Positions 25,219-36,729 of a stretch of DNA of 64,000 nucleotides are shown piece after piece. The notes beneath the pieces were generated by a model. It had not been told where the DNA came from. It did not search any database and worked only from the letters and a program-made list of their open reading frames with translations. A program made the position numbers and the translations under genes. Origin of the DNA: Magicicada septendecula (taxonomy: Eukaryota; Arthropoda; Insecta; Hemiptera; Cicadidae); NCBI GenBank assembly GCA_034769895.1, contig CM068367.1, forward strand, positions 109,724,654 through 109,788,653, written 5' to 3'. Numbering within the stretch: the first letter of the stretch is position 1; every line of letters begins with the position of its first letter.

Positions 25219-25454
25219 TAATAATGTTTTACAATTACTATATAGGCTATTTTAAATTATTAATATGACGAATTATTTTTTAAACAGTGAGATTTCCTAC
25301 ATGCAGTAATTTCCTATTATTTTTTAACATACTTTTAAGAAATATGTTTAGTTTATATTTGTACAATCTACCTTCTAAACTCAACCTTCTCTACCTTCTA
25401 AAGTGTATTCTTTTGAGTACTTCATACTGTACTCCCAAAAAACCCTTGTACACA

Positions 25455-25775
25455 CGTCTATGTATATGTGTATGATTAAGATTGTAGATAGTTAACCAGG
25501 CCCCTACAACAAGATGGCAGCACGGTTGTTTGTTCAGTTTCTGTGACCATGATGTGAGCTAATCGTCCTGCTGCGCCTGGATTAAGCTATCTAGGCCTAC
25601 TACGTCTGGGTCGGGTCGGGTCACCGGATTAGTTGCCAACTTGTGCGTCTGGCGCTCCGCTAGTACTATTAACCAAGTTCTCTGCACTTCTTTGAACTTA
25701 AGAGCCTTCTCGTTGAATCATATCGGCTTATCTGTCAGACCCAGTGACGTTGTAGAGCAAGGTAAACGTAAAAGT
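25455..25775 (+). repeat. Interspersed repeat, copy 2
   Basis: Same ordered words as 16430-16745, with a 40-bp difference in the middle and a GGGTC tandem (25607-25621). Unknown class. Confidence 0.75.
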
Positions 25776-25829
25776 TTAAATTGCTGTATTTCGCTGCATT
25801 GTGACGTTAATGATAGAAGCTGAACATAC

Positions 25830-26700
25830 GAGGACGTTATTGTTTTTATGCTTCTTCAACTTTTTCTACTTGTTCCATCTTCCTTTTCCTTCTTTTAAGG
25901 ATTAGTATAAATGATCTGTTCAGCTACTTATCGTCTTGTACGTTTTCGTAATAATCGTGTTTATTAAAATTTTCTGAAAGCTGAGAGAGCTTTCCCATTT
26001 ACCGAAAGCTGAGAGTAATCAGTTTTAAAATACATAAAACTGGATACCAGTCATGACATTACGAGTTCGTAAATGTAGTGTTTTTAAGACTAAGCTTATT
26101 GGATGATTCGTTCTTATCTACACACTTTTCACCGTTAAACATCAAGGCTAAGAAATTTAACAGCATTGAAAATATAGCTGTAGCTTACGTTAATTTGTTT
26201 TCTTCTGTGATACAAATGTAAAATATAAATAATATTTTATAAATTTCTACAACACGATTTACACGATTGATTTCGTGTTTGAATCATACAATTTGTGTAT
26301 TGCTGTCGTACGGATACCGCTAAACTCATTCATATTACCTTCAAGCGATCAGAGTTTATCATTTTAATTGTATGCATCCGCTCAAAAACTCTGTAAATGG
26401 AACTTGGGTTTGGAAACCATCATTATAATCACCACAACCACCCATCACCATCACGATTATCGTCGTTGACGTTGTCGTCGTCGTCGGCATCATCATCATC
26501 ATCATCACCGCCGCCGCCATCACCACCACCACCACCACCTCCACCACCATCGACTTCATCATTTTTTGTTCATAAATAAAACTTAGAATGTTTGAAAACG
26601 AGAGTAAATAGGGTATCAAAGGTAGTCAAGTTCCGTAAGTAATGTACACTTTAAATAAACAAATAGAAATTTGATTAAAACAACTTTAAATTACATAGCA
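25830..26700. other. Non-coding stretch, trinucleotide-rich patch
   Basis: No gene seen. At 26415-26560 there is a mosaic of ATC, GTC, CAT and CAC triplets that gives Ser/Pro-rich or Met/Val-rich frames without homology. Confidence 0.5.
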
Positions 26701-26719
26701 AAATGAAGGTTATTTTTTG

Positions 26720-27780
26720 CTGATTTTAAACCGGTTTAAACATTTGTCCCAACGTGAGACTAATTTTAATGAACCCTCTACAGAAAAATTTACGTCCACG
26801 TTTGTCAGCCGCTGTATTGTCTCCATTTTTCACTTCTCCGCTGACGAAAATCGTCTTCCTGAAAAATGATCTGTTAGCTTCGTGAACAGGTGGAAATCAT
26901 AGGGAGACAGATCGGGGCTATAAAGGGGGTGCTCAAGAGATCTTACCCCATCTTCTGTTTTATTTTAAGTGTTCTCTCGGCAATATGGAGAGATGCATTG
27001 TCATAAAAAAGCTTTACAGCTCGGGTCAGCATTCCAACGCGTAGCCTATTTGACGGATGGCTTCCCACAATTTCTGTGAAGTTTCAATGTGAATGTATTT
27101 CCTTTGAGAATGAAATTAACCAACGACAGCCCTTTTCTGTCCCAGAACACTATCGCCGAAAGTTTCCGAGCAGAAGTTGTTGCTTTGAATTTTTAGCAAC
27201 TGTAGACGCTGTATGTTTCCATATCATTGAGTCTCTTTTCTTTCTGGGGTATTCCGTTAGATCCACGTTCAATTTCCAGTGACAATACTGTCGAAAAACT
27301 CAGATTCTTCCCAATAAAGCAGCAGATTGTTCAAAGACACACTCATTCGATGTGTTTTGTATTGTTTGATCAGTTATTTTTTTCACCCATCGGGCTGAAA
27401 CTTTCTAGTAGCCTAGAGCGTTGTGAACAATTCGATAAACAGAAGTTTTCATTAGATAAGCGTGTGTGTGGAATATCCTTTCGTTTGGTTACCAAAACGT
27501 TCTTTAACTCGACGTTCATTTCCAGCATTGCGTGCAGTTTGAGGTCTCCCTGCGCCGTTATCATTACTCAGTGATGCCCTCCTTTTTTAAACTGACCACG
27601 CTACACTTACACTTGTTCTTGCGAAATTACATTCTCACCCGTAGTCTTCAATAATTTTTCTGTGGATTCTTGTTAGATGTTTTTATTCAAAAATCTAACA
27701 ACTTCTCGGACTTCTACACTGCACGGGTTTTCAACCAGAGGCATTTTTAAACCGACTGACGTAACAGTACCACAAAAGAC
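26720..27780 (-). pseudogene. mariner-type transposase relic, near full length but shattered
   Basis: Minus-strand blocks in the expected order across about 1 kb: VEVREVVRFLN (27715-27683), a GENVISQEQV segment (27643-27612) of the N-terminal DNA-binding part, SAIVFWDRKG around 27160-27135 with the first catalytic Asp, DNASLHIAERT near 27003-26968 with the second Asp, and HPLYSPDLSPYDFHLF near 26935-26890 with the third. DD34D spacing cannot be confirmed because frames shift between blocks. Many stops, so no active product. The wording of the N-terminal block resembles the mariner group related to SETMAR. Confidence 0.75.
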
Positions 27781-27799
27781 AAGAACATACATCCACTGC

Positions 27800-30110
27800 C
27801 GTCTACATTAGATGTGTCTAAGTCTTGCAATGAAACAGGATTGGGATCATAATTGAATTTGTATCCGCATGGCAGCGATAACGTACCTTATTTTTAGAGC
27901 TGCCCTCGTAGTAAAGTCTTGATAAATATAATAGTGTGAAACAGCGTCAACTGACACTCTGCTCTCAAGCACTGTCTGTACGAAGAAACATAATTATTTT
28001 AGTTTTTCATTTACTTCTACTGGTGTTTTCGCTTACATTAAGGGAGGGGAGACTACACAGGTAAAGGATAGAAAATTATTGTTTTACCGAACTTTTTATT
28101 CACATTTTCTGACACTGCAAATGTAGGCCTACTGTAAAGATGTGATCCATTTGTTTATTAGATTTTTATAGCTGTTTTGAAAAAATTACATTAAATTAAT
28201 AAATTTATGTGTATGCAAAATTAAAAATAAAATTAAAAATCGGCAAAAAATAGGAACATTAAAATTGGTTGCATTTTGTTTTGGATAATAAGATTGCATA
28301 TCATAACAGAATGGGATGGATAAAGAAGAGTCAACACATAGAGTGAAGAATATTTGTAGAAATTTAATTAAGTAATTTTTTAGTACGTTTAAACATACGA
28401 AACATCGTAATACATACTAGCTACGTAGTAGCTAGAGAAATATTAATTTGCAGAATTCGCAGAAAACGGTTCTCTGAAAACTACTGTAGCGTGGGTTTGA
28501 GGAAAGTAATTCTATAATATTTCCAAAACACATAATACAGTTTTACAATTACGTGAAGAATCATAAAACAAGAAATATGAATTCGATTCTATATTACTGT
28601 TTTGGACTTAAGCGTATTTGTTCTTGCAAAATAAGCTTAAGCTTTTTAGATTTAAAATAATATCTTTTCTTAGTTTTTTCCTGTGTCACTTTTCACGAGA
28701 TGGGCACAGTATGTATGATCAACTTTGCTTTTGCTTATTACTAAAGTTAGTGACAACAACCACAAGTTAGGCGTATAATGTAGTATGTAGGAAAAGAGTA
28801 TTTATGGAATAAACCCATAAGTTGTTTGTTTAAATTTAACCGTTTGGTACAGTTTGGAGTGAACAGATTAAATCATAGTTCAGGCTGTACATAGCTTTCA
28901 CCGAATTACTAGCACACGCTTAGGTCACCTTTATTTTGCCAGTTGATGAAACCCAAAGTTAGCCTCCCCTCCCCGGGAAAATACATTATGGAGCCGCCTC
29001 AGCCAAGGTAATCCAATAACTAAGCCTCTCAGCGTTAATTTATGAAAAGCTCTTCTATTATCGTGCGCGCGAGTTTGTGTGTGTGTGTGTGTGTATGTGT
29101 GTGTGTGTACGTTGCGTTTTACATTAATACAGGATAATACGTGAACCCTTGAAACAACGGCGATATAAAGTTGTCGGAAAATGAGTTTTACAATGTGGTC
29201 GCAATGTGTTCGTGGGGGGGGGGGGCGAAGGAGGCTGCGGTACGGAACGGCCCTCGCCGTTCACCGTAGAATGTGTTTTTATTGGTTAAACTGAACCATC
29301 GACGAAGTTTACGCCGTCATCAGCGTCGTCATAACGAACACAACATCTCCGCCCTCCGGCTGTGTTCTCTTACGGCTCTTCTTCTTCTTTGGTCTGCACT
29401 CGTATAATTACGGCAGTAAACTTTGTTTCTTTTCTTCTTCTTCTTCTCCTACTTCTTGCTTCGTTGTCATCAATTGAATAGGGGCGTTAAAATTTAATAG
29501 GCGTGTATAATAGTAGTAAAACAAACAGAGGACGAGAAGCTGATGCTGCCGGTGCTTCGAACTTGCTAATAGCCTATTAAATATGAACGCTTAGCCAGCG
29601 CGTTCGCATTCGCCACTGGTACTAATAAATGTTTTAACGGTCGTAATAAATAATTCACAAACAACCCCCGAACAATTCGCGTCCAGTCCCCTCCTCTCCC
29701 CGACGCCGAAACAAGTGTTTTAAGTATTAGTTGTGTCTGATAACGGTGTGATATGGTTTCATAATGGCAGTAATGACGATAACAGTACCGGCTGTGTAAT
29801 AAAAGCGAAGGAAGATGTTTTCCCTCAATAGGCGTGTGGTGTGGACGAGACAGTTTTATGCTGCGGGACTGAGAATCCGCTATACTACTTATTCGTCGGA
29901 CATTATTCCAACACTTACTACAGTACTACCGGAATATTAACGTCGGTTTTAGTGAGAAACTGTATGAGCGGGATTTCACTTCTCTTGTAGTTGTACCAGT
30001 ACTTCGGTGGCAGTTGCTTCTCCTCAGGTGGGTGGGGGTTGAGACTAGCTTGAAGGTTGGACTCCCCGTTTTCCCCAGCACAAATGAGATATTCAACATT
30101 CTTACCATAT
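27800..30110. other. Non-coding stretch, no gene seen
   Basis: AT-rich at 28130-28900, then a GT run (29074-29108), a 12-G run (29214-29225), and a GC-richer part at 29200-29780. A perfect CTAGCTAC-GTA-GTAGCTAG palindrome lies near 28419-28437. Short frames lack homology. Confidence 0.45.
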
Positions 30111-30149
30111 AATTATGTATAAAATTATTTATAACAAAGTGCTCCTCTA

Positions 30150-30906
30150 GGTATACAGATTAGCCGACACGAGTTCCTAAACACTATGCTGTTTGCCGAT
30201 GATCAATTTGTAATCCAAGATAGTGTGGATAAATTACAACTGGCTATCCATAAACTAAATCTGTTATCAAATGGTTATAATTTGAACATTTCAATAGAAA
30301 AAACTGAGACCATGGCATTCCTAGGAAAAGATTCGAGTCGGAGAAAAATTGTAATTTAAAATAAAATTTTGGAACAAGTATCACATTCCAGTTACCTAGG
30401 ATGTGATGTTACATATGAAGAAGACAAAGATATTCTTAATAAAACAAGCAACTTCCAAAGAATACATGGGACATTACGGAGAAAACTCAAAGGAAAGACC
30501 ACGAAAGAAACACAAATAAAATTCTATAAGGTGATGGCAGTCCCCATGCTATTATACGGGTCCGAATCATGGGCACCAAGAAAGAAAGATTATAGACAGA
30601 TGGAAACGTCTGAAATGAAATAGCTTAGGTCTGTGAAAGGTTGTATAAGATTAGATTACATAAAGAACGAATATATAAGACAGGAATTAAAATAAAAAGT
30701 ACAACCAGTAACGGAACTAGCGAAAACTATAAAAAAAAGATGGAAAGAGCATGTTACGCGCATGTCTCCAGAAATAATTCCAAGAATAATCCTGAATTAT
30801 AAGCCAACCGGAAGAAGAAATGTTGGCAGACCGAGACGGAGACGGTGAAGCCGGAACAGGGAATCTGCCTAATCCTGGACAGATAGATGATGATGATGAT
30901 TATTTA
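30150..30906 (+). pseudogene. LINE reverse-transcriptase C-terminal half (family B)
   Basis: Reads ...NTMLFADDQFVIQDSVDKL with the catalytic FADD box near 30180-30200, then NISIEKTETMAFLGKDSS, a stop, ILEQVSHSSYLGCDVTYE, FYKVMAVPMLLYGSESW, an EMKxLRSVKGCIRLD block, KKRWKEHVTRMSPEIIPR and NVGRPRRRW. This order fits arthropod LINE ORF2 proteins with the motif AVPMLLYGSExW. At least three in-frame stops are present. It ends in a GAT triplet repeat at 30889-30903, which probably is the element's own 3' tail. The endonuclease and early RT are missing. Confidence 0.85.
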
Positions 30907-31002
30907 TAAGCCTTATTTCAACAGACGCAGAAGGTTTAGAAATAGTCTATGTCAAGTGATCATGGGAATTCCATTGAAATTTTTAATAGCCCTTCATTTT
31001 TC

Positions 31003-31245
31003 AAAAATTCGCAAATAGTGGACGTCAGGACCCAAAAGGTGGGCGAAAACGTTAATAAAATCCCAAAAATTCATGCGGGGCATCAAATTAAAGAGAAATT
31101 TAATTAACATCCGAATGTACTTTCAGTTTTGGGAATTTCAAAATTTTTGAACCCCAGGACCCAAAAAAGAATCAAAAATTGGAAAAAAATTGTGAAAAAT
31201 CCAGCAGGGTGCCAGACTAAAAGAAATTGCGAACCAAATCCGAAT
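31003..31245 (+). repeat. Two imperfect tandem units of ~113 bp
   Basis: Both units carry CAGGACCCAAAA, a run of AAAATT words, and AACATCCGAATGT or AAATCCGAATGT at the end. Strong divergence between units. Confidence 0.6.
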
Positions 31246-31764
31246 GTTTAGAATTGTTATTGTTTATTGTATGATTGTGTGCTATACAATTGTTATGTTA
31301 CTAAAGAAATAGTAGAGTAATCGGTATTTTTCGCATAATTGAACAATTATTTAACATCGAAATTAGTGAAGTAATAAATACACTTCGTTCGAAATATTGA
31401 GCCAATTCTGCAGCACAGGGAGTTTACTAGTTTAGGATTTTATTCTCTGAGAACGTCTTATTATAAAGAGCCGGAGTTAGTTAGCCTTGATGAATTTTAG
31501 CCTCAACTCTTTGTTTGCCTAGAAGACATGCAGTTGAGCTGATAGTTATTGAAGTAAATGGATTCTTTCTTAAGTGTCAAGTTAGGTATGCCGGTTAATG
31601 TTCATTTATTTTCTATATCCATATTTTAATTAAATTTCATAGAAGTATTTAAACATTCTCTGTAGTTTCCTTATTTTTAACATTGAAAATGTGTCGCACA
31701 TTTAAATTGAAAGGACGTGTCGCACATTTGCGGCCGATCGCTGGTGCGTGATCGAAAATGGGAA

Positions 31765-31825
31765 CCGGTGAGTTTCCATAGAAACTACTTCTTTCTTGTC
31801 AATAACGTAGTACACATATAAAACT
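31765..31825 (+). repeat. Fragment related to the Helentron-like insertion
   Basis: TTTCCATAGAAACTACTTCT followed by AATAACGTAGTACACATA matches sequence on both sides of 18940-19160, the unique 5' part of the insertion at 18865-21266. No tandem repeats accompany it here. Confidence 0.55.
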
Positions 31826-31829
31826 TCGC

Positions 31830-33030
31830 TTATGAATGCGACTACATTTAACTTATAATCTGTACATTGGTAAATGAAGAATGAATTCATTGATTGGTGA
31901 ATGAACATAAATATATATATTTTTAGATTTATTGAAGCATTTTCAATGCCCTTCTCTGTGCATTGCATTTGTGCAATGCCTGTAATTTTTTTAAACATAT
32001 AACTTATTCTTGTTTTCAGACACATTTTTATTCTGATCTTGCGACAATGTAACTCAATCGCCAGCGTTAATAAGTTGAATAGGGATACGTCGTCGTACGT
32101 AAGGATTACTGGGAAATGTCATCAAATCTCTGCAACTGTTATTGTTCGTTTTGCGGATGGAATACAATTACCAGGATACAGTGTACCGGCGGCGAGCTCG
32201 GATAAACGCTTAAAGGATGGATATGTTTACAGAGCAAGGTGTTTGCGACAGGGTTGGCGCCATCTGACCCCCTTTTTACACGCAGCATCACACGAGGGTA
32301 GTCGCCTTCCTTCGGTGTAACACACACACAGCCAACAACAAACTCTTTTATAACAAAGTTTAACCATATTTATAACATGTTTACTGAATGCGGCAACGAC
32401 GTCTCCACCTCCCTTCCCTTTACGTCTGCTCTTTCTCTCCCCCCCCCGTGTTTCCGTATTGTGTGTGTGTCTGTGTGTGTGTGTGTGTGGGCGCTCGCGC
32501 GCTTTAGCGAAACCATTGATAGAACACGCAACTTATTAAATTTATTGTCGCGGAACTAAGACCCCTCCCCCCATTACCTTTCTTTGTTCGTTCGCTCTGG
32601 TTGGTGCGTTATGTTTGACGAAAAACCACTTACGGTACGGTAGTAAGAGTTTAGAGTTCGATGTTTGTTTGCTCGTCTAAGTTCGATACACACGTTCCTA
32701 AATCAACTTCAAAAAATGTATACTACCGAAACAGCGGTTTTCATACTATTATATTCTGCATGCTGAGATGCACGTGTTTCGCCAACTAGATGTTGTTCAA
32801 TTTTTTTTCGTAAAATGGTATTGATAGAACTATATGCGAAAAGCTTGTAGGCGTAGAACAATTCGTTTACACCGATATTATTAGTTTAGTTCAGTGTTTC
32901 CTACTTTTCGTTAGACTCGATTCTCTACTGGATGAAAGTCTTCCATTCTTTCTGGACTCCACGTCAAGACTAATCCCACTCAGAGCTTCTATGGGGCTTC
33001 TACTATCGGGGAAAAAAGTATGTAGACTCG
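31830..33030. other. Non-coding stretch, no gene seen
   Basis: Contains a GT/GC patch (32461-32500) and an open frame at 32039-32320 without recognisable homology. Confidence 0.45.
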
Positions 33031-33397
33031 AGTTTAAAGTCCTAAATCTCGAGATCGGCTTATCCGATTCTGTTCAAATAAACGTTAAACTAAACCTTGT
33101 TTATTTATATTTTTTGTGGTATCGTTAAAAATATTTTATGTATCGTGGAAAATTATCTATGAAGTAAAATGTAGAAAAAGTACCGGTTTTTTCACAGTTT
33201 CCAACTAAAAGTGAAGTTCAAATAGTTGTAAAAAAAACGGCTCATTCGATTGTTTTCAAATTTTTACAGAGTACAGATAGGACCTTTCTAAATATAATCC
33301 TAAACTTTCAGAATTTTATTTTGTTTATTTTATTAGTTGCTGTTAATTTTCGAAACCCTTACAAAAATCGTAATTTGAGGTGGAAAAATTCCGTTCA
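33031..33397 (+). repeat. Left terminal inverted repeat of the IS630-type transposon
   Basis: Matches the reverse complement of 35349-35711. The inner border is at GGTGGAAAAATTCCGTTCA. Long for this superfamily, where repeats are usually far shorter. Confidence 0.9.
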
Positions 33398-33695
33398 TAG
33401 CACCTATAGCACCGTTAATATGTAAATATTAAAATTGTCTTATTACTTTTAACATGTGCAGGTTTAGTAATTTTAAACTAAGTGATATTTTTAAAGGATT
33501 TTTTTTATTCCCGCAGTAAGCGGATACTTCGCAGGCCAACCTCTCATTAGGAGGGTAGCTTTCTCTTTCTTGCCGCCCGACGTGCCAAACTATGCACTGA
33601 CTCACGCTGACATTTGTCTGTTCCTTGCTTACACAGCAAGGGTTGTTGTTTTGTGTTATTCCTTCTTGTCGCTTTGTACAGTGAACATTGTCAGG

Positions 33696-35001
33696 ATGCC
33701 TCCGCGGCGGAATTTTTCCGAGGGTGAAATACAAATGATAGTGCGATATTTTTTTTCGGTCAGAAAAAGAAAAATGTGGTGATAAGCGCTATCCGGTGTA
33801 CGATTTCGTGTCCAAATGTTTAAATGTCGGTTTAAGCACTGTGAAGAAGTATGCAGCTGAGTGTGAAGAAAATATCGCCAATGGAACACAACCAGCGAAG
33901 AAGGCTCGAGTTTTTTCAGGGCGCCCGAAGATTAAACTGGACCAGTTTACCGTAGGTGTCATCCGTAGATCTATTCATTGTTTTTTCACAGATAAAATGT
34001 TTCCGACTATTGATGTATTGAGAAAGAAACTTGAAGACAGAATTCCAGATTTTCCCGCTATGACGACCAGAACACTGCGAAAGATTGTAAATAGTATTGG
34101 ATTCCGTTTTAAAAAATTGAACAAGAAACCTATCCTAATGGAGTCTGTTTCTATAGCTGCTTCAAGAAATGAGTTTTTGAGAAAGATACGGTCTTTGCGT
34201 TCTGAAGGCTATAAAATTTTTTATACTGACGAAACATGGTGCGGACAAAATATTATTTTACATATCGGAAGTGAGGACGGCTTTCTACCAGGAGGCGAGT
34301 TGTGTTTCGTTGGAAAGAAGGGGACTTCCGATTATCACAAGGAAATGAATTCCAAACACTTTCAAGAATGGTTCCGACGTACTTTAAGTATCCTTCCACA
34401 AAAATCTGCAATAGTAAGCGACCAATCCCCCTACCACACTATGACAGATCCCGAAACAAGAAACCCGACAATGTCATGGCTTAAAAAAGATATAATCACA
34501 TGGATTGAAAAGAGAAATATTAATCTACCACCACACGCCACAGACTACGCACAACTGACCAAGGCTGCGTTGATACAACATGCTAAACCTCATTTTGGAG
34601 TTCCAGAAAAAATATTACAACAAATAATAAATGAGACTCGTTCAGATGTAAAACTAATTTGGCTTCCGGTTGCTCATTGTGAGTTTAACGCAATCGAGCT
34701 CATTTGGGCGTTTGTGAAAAACAAAGTAGCCAAGATTAACAGGAGTAACGCTGCCGAAAAAGGAAACAGCATTGATGTAACAAAAGACCTATGCAAAGAA
34801 ATTCTAGAGACTGTTACACCTGACCTGTGAAAAAAGTGTATCGAACATGCGTAAAAAATCGAAAATGACTACTGTGAAAAAGACAATCTAGCAGAACTTC
34901 CAGTTATGCAACCAATAATTATAGACCTACAAAATGATTCAGATTCTGAAAGTGATATTGAATTCGATTTTGATGGAGACCTGTCTGATATGGAAGATTA
35001 A
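33696..35001 (+). pseudogene. IS630-like DDE transposase, nearly complete, decayed
   Basis: Cut-and-paste transposase of the Tc1/mariner/IS630 superfamily. The chosen start is ATG at 33696 (MPPRRNFSEGE). A T-run near 33750-33757 shifts the frame into the long one that runs to 34830. That frame, counted from 33796, shows the first Asp in IFYTDETWCG (Asp145), a YHKEMNSKHFQEWF block, the second in AIVSDQSPYH (Asp209), and the Glu in HCEFNAIELIWAFVK (Glu301). Reading through a TGA at 34828 and a TAA shortly after gives an acidic tail (SDSESDIEFDFDGDLSD) ending at 34999-35001. Spacing of 91 residues between the second Asp and Glu is far longer than the classic 34. Two stops and one frameshift predict no active protein. 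Confidence 0.85.
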
Positions 35002-35348
35002 AGACAAAAAATTATAAAATATAAAATAATAAAAAAAATTAAAAAAATTTTTTTAAAGCTTTGGAGGTCCAAAGCCCTCATGAGAAAAAGCTGATGGGAA
35101 ATGGTAAAATTGGATCTGGCTGTTTTCTGCAAAGTCTGTCAGCTATTCGAAACGGCGCTAAATAGATGTGGCAACATCGCAGTCTCCCCGCTAGAACGGG
35201 CGTTGGCTCTGCAGCGCCGTTCTGCTGCCAACGGTAGGGACAAATACTTTTGTACAAATAAAATTTTGTTTACGTGTACTAAGTGTATACAAATATTTGG
35301 CTTTATTCAATTCGTTCTCTTCATGTCTTTAAGATGTTAGTATCGCTT

Positions 35349-35711
35349 TGAACGGATTTTTTCCACCTCAAATTACAATTTTTGTAAGGGTTTTGAAAAT
35401 TAAAAGCAACTAATAAAATAAACAAAATAAAATTCTGAAAATTTAGGATTATATTTACAAAGGTCCCATCTGTACTGTGTAAAAATTAGAAAATAATCGA
35501 ATGAGCTGTTTTTTTACAACAACTGTTTGAACTTCACTTTTAGTTGAAAAGTGTGAAAAAACGTTTTCTACACTTTACTTCATAGATATTTGTCGACGAT
35601 ACATAAAATTTTTTTAACGATACCACAAAAAATATAAATAAACAAGGTTTAGTGTAACGTTTATTTGAACAGAATCGGATAAGCCGTTCTCGAGATTTAG
35701 GACTTTAAACT
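35349..35711 (-). repeat. Right terminal inverted repeat of the IS630-type transposon
   Basis: Reverse complement of 33031-33397. The outer end reads GGACTTTAAACT, next to TAGTAG. Confidence 0.9.
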
Positions 35712-35925
35712 AGTAGTTTAAAAATTGCCCGCCTATAAAATGTCGTAATGTAAACATATTAATATATGCAATTGAGTGTACTGATTATCGCTATGGTCAT
35801 TGCTCTGTTCTTGGGATACTCGATTTAATTTAAGATCTCGTACGGCGTGTGTTGCAAAGCGATCCTCAGTCGAAACATCAGAGAAATATTTTCGTGACTT
35901 TTTTTCAACGGGTTTCGCGTATCTA

Positions 35926-36582
35926 CGAGGGTCATTCAATCTAATTAAAGAGACAAACAGCTATAGAGGAAAAATAGTTTGTTTAGTCGATATGAAAATT
36001 TTTAACTTTCAACATAATCCCCAGCAACGTTAATATAATTGTCCCACCTCTGAATAAGCTTTTTTATGCCTGTTGCAAAGATATCTTTATGTTGATGTCA
36101 GAGCTATTTTAGACCTCATTTCTGACCTCATTTCAAAGATGTAATTTTCTTTTACCTCGTCGTTGTCATGAAATTCGTATCACTTAACACCTCCTTGAGT
36201 GGACCAAATAAGTGGCAATCAGATGAAGCCAAATCTGGACTGTAGAGAGGGTGAGGTAGAGTCTCCCAAGCCAATTTATTGATGGTTTCACGTGTTAGCT
36301 GAGCTGTGTCTGGACAGGCTTTATCATGAAGGAGAATGACGCCTTTGTGCACCTCTGCCGGTGTTATTTTATTGATAAGCATGTTAGAGTAGTGTGTACT
36401 ATTTATTGTCCGCTTACCTTCTAAAAAATCACAAAGAAGTTAAAACCTCAACCGGACGTCCAGAACGGTGCTCGTCAGTGGAAGCTCGACCATTTTTAAA
36501 CTGTTCTACCCACTTGTAAAACTTTCTGCGGTTCACACACCTTTTTCCATTTTGTTTAGCCACACGAGAGTAAATGGTAGCC

Positions 36583-36632
<50 letters not shown>

Positions 36633-36720
36633 TACTGGACGTTGTTCAGCTAATTTCAAAACTACAAGAGGTCTCGTCATCTCTGACCGCCATGACTGAA
36701 CATTATATGCAGATGACCTT
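35926..36720 (-). pseudogene. mariner transposase relic with internal deletion and poly-A run
   Basis: The left border carries ACGAGGGTCATTCAA, a typical mariner inverted-repeat word. Minus-strand blocks: the C-terminal ILLHDKACPDTAQLTRETIN and LYSPDLASSDCHLFGPLKE (36382-36152), with the second Asp in HDK and the third in SSD, 34 residues apart as in DD34D. The N-terminal HTH part has KFYKWVEQFKNGR and DEHRSGRPVEVLT (36590-36430). The middle, with the first Asp, is deleted between about 36383 and 36428. A 43-A run interrupts the N-terminal frame. The right-hand inverted repeat was not found. Confidence 0.82.
36586..36628. repeat. 43-bp poly-A run
   Basis: Pure A run on the plus strand inside the mariner N-terminal coding region. 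No retrotransposon body is attached to it. Confidence 0.97.
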
Positions 36721-36729
36721 CGAAGCTGT

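Larger units (their letters stand above)
33031..35711 (+). mobile_element. IS630-type DNA transposon with ~365-bp terminal inverted repeats
   Basis: 33031-33397 (starting AGTTTAAAGTCCTAAATCTC) pairs with 35349-35711 over its whole length, with scattered mismatches. Between the repeats lies one transposase reading frame plus about 300 bp of unique sequence on each side. TA occurs within a few bases of both ends, as expected for the Tc1/mariner/IS630 group, but the exact borders differ by a few bases. Size (2.68 kb) and layout suggest a formerly complete autonomous copy, now inactive because of one frameshift and two stops in the transposase. Confidence 0.88.

Noticed and set aside
32039-32320. 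93-codon frame
   Set aside because: No motif or family resemblance; length is within chance for this window.
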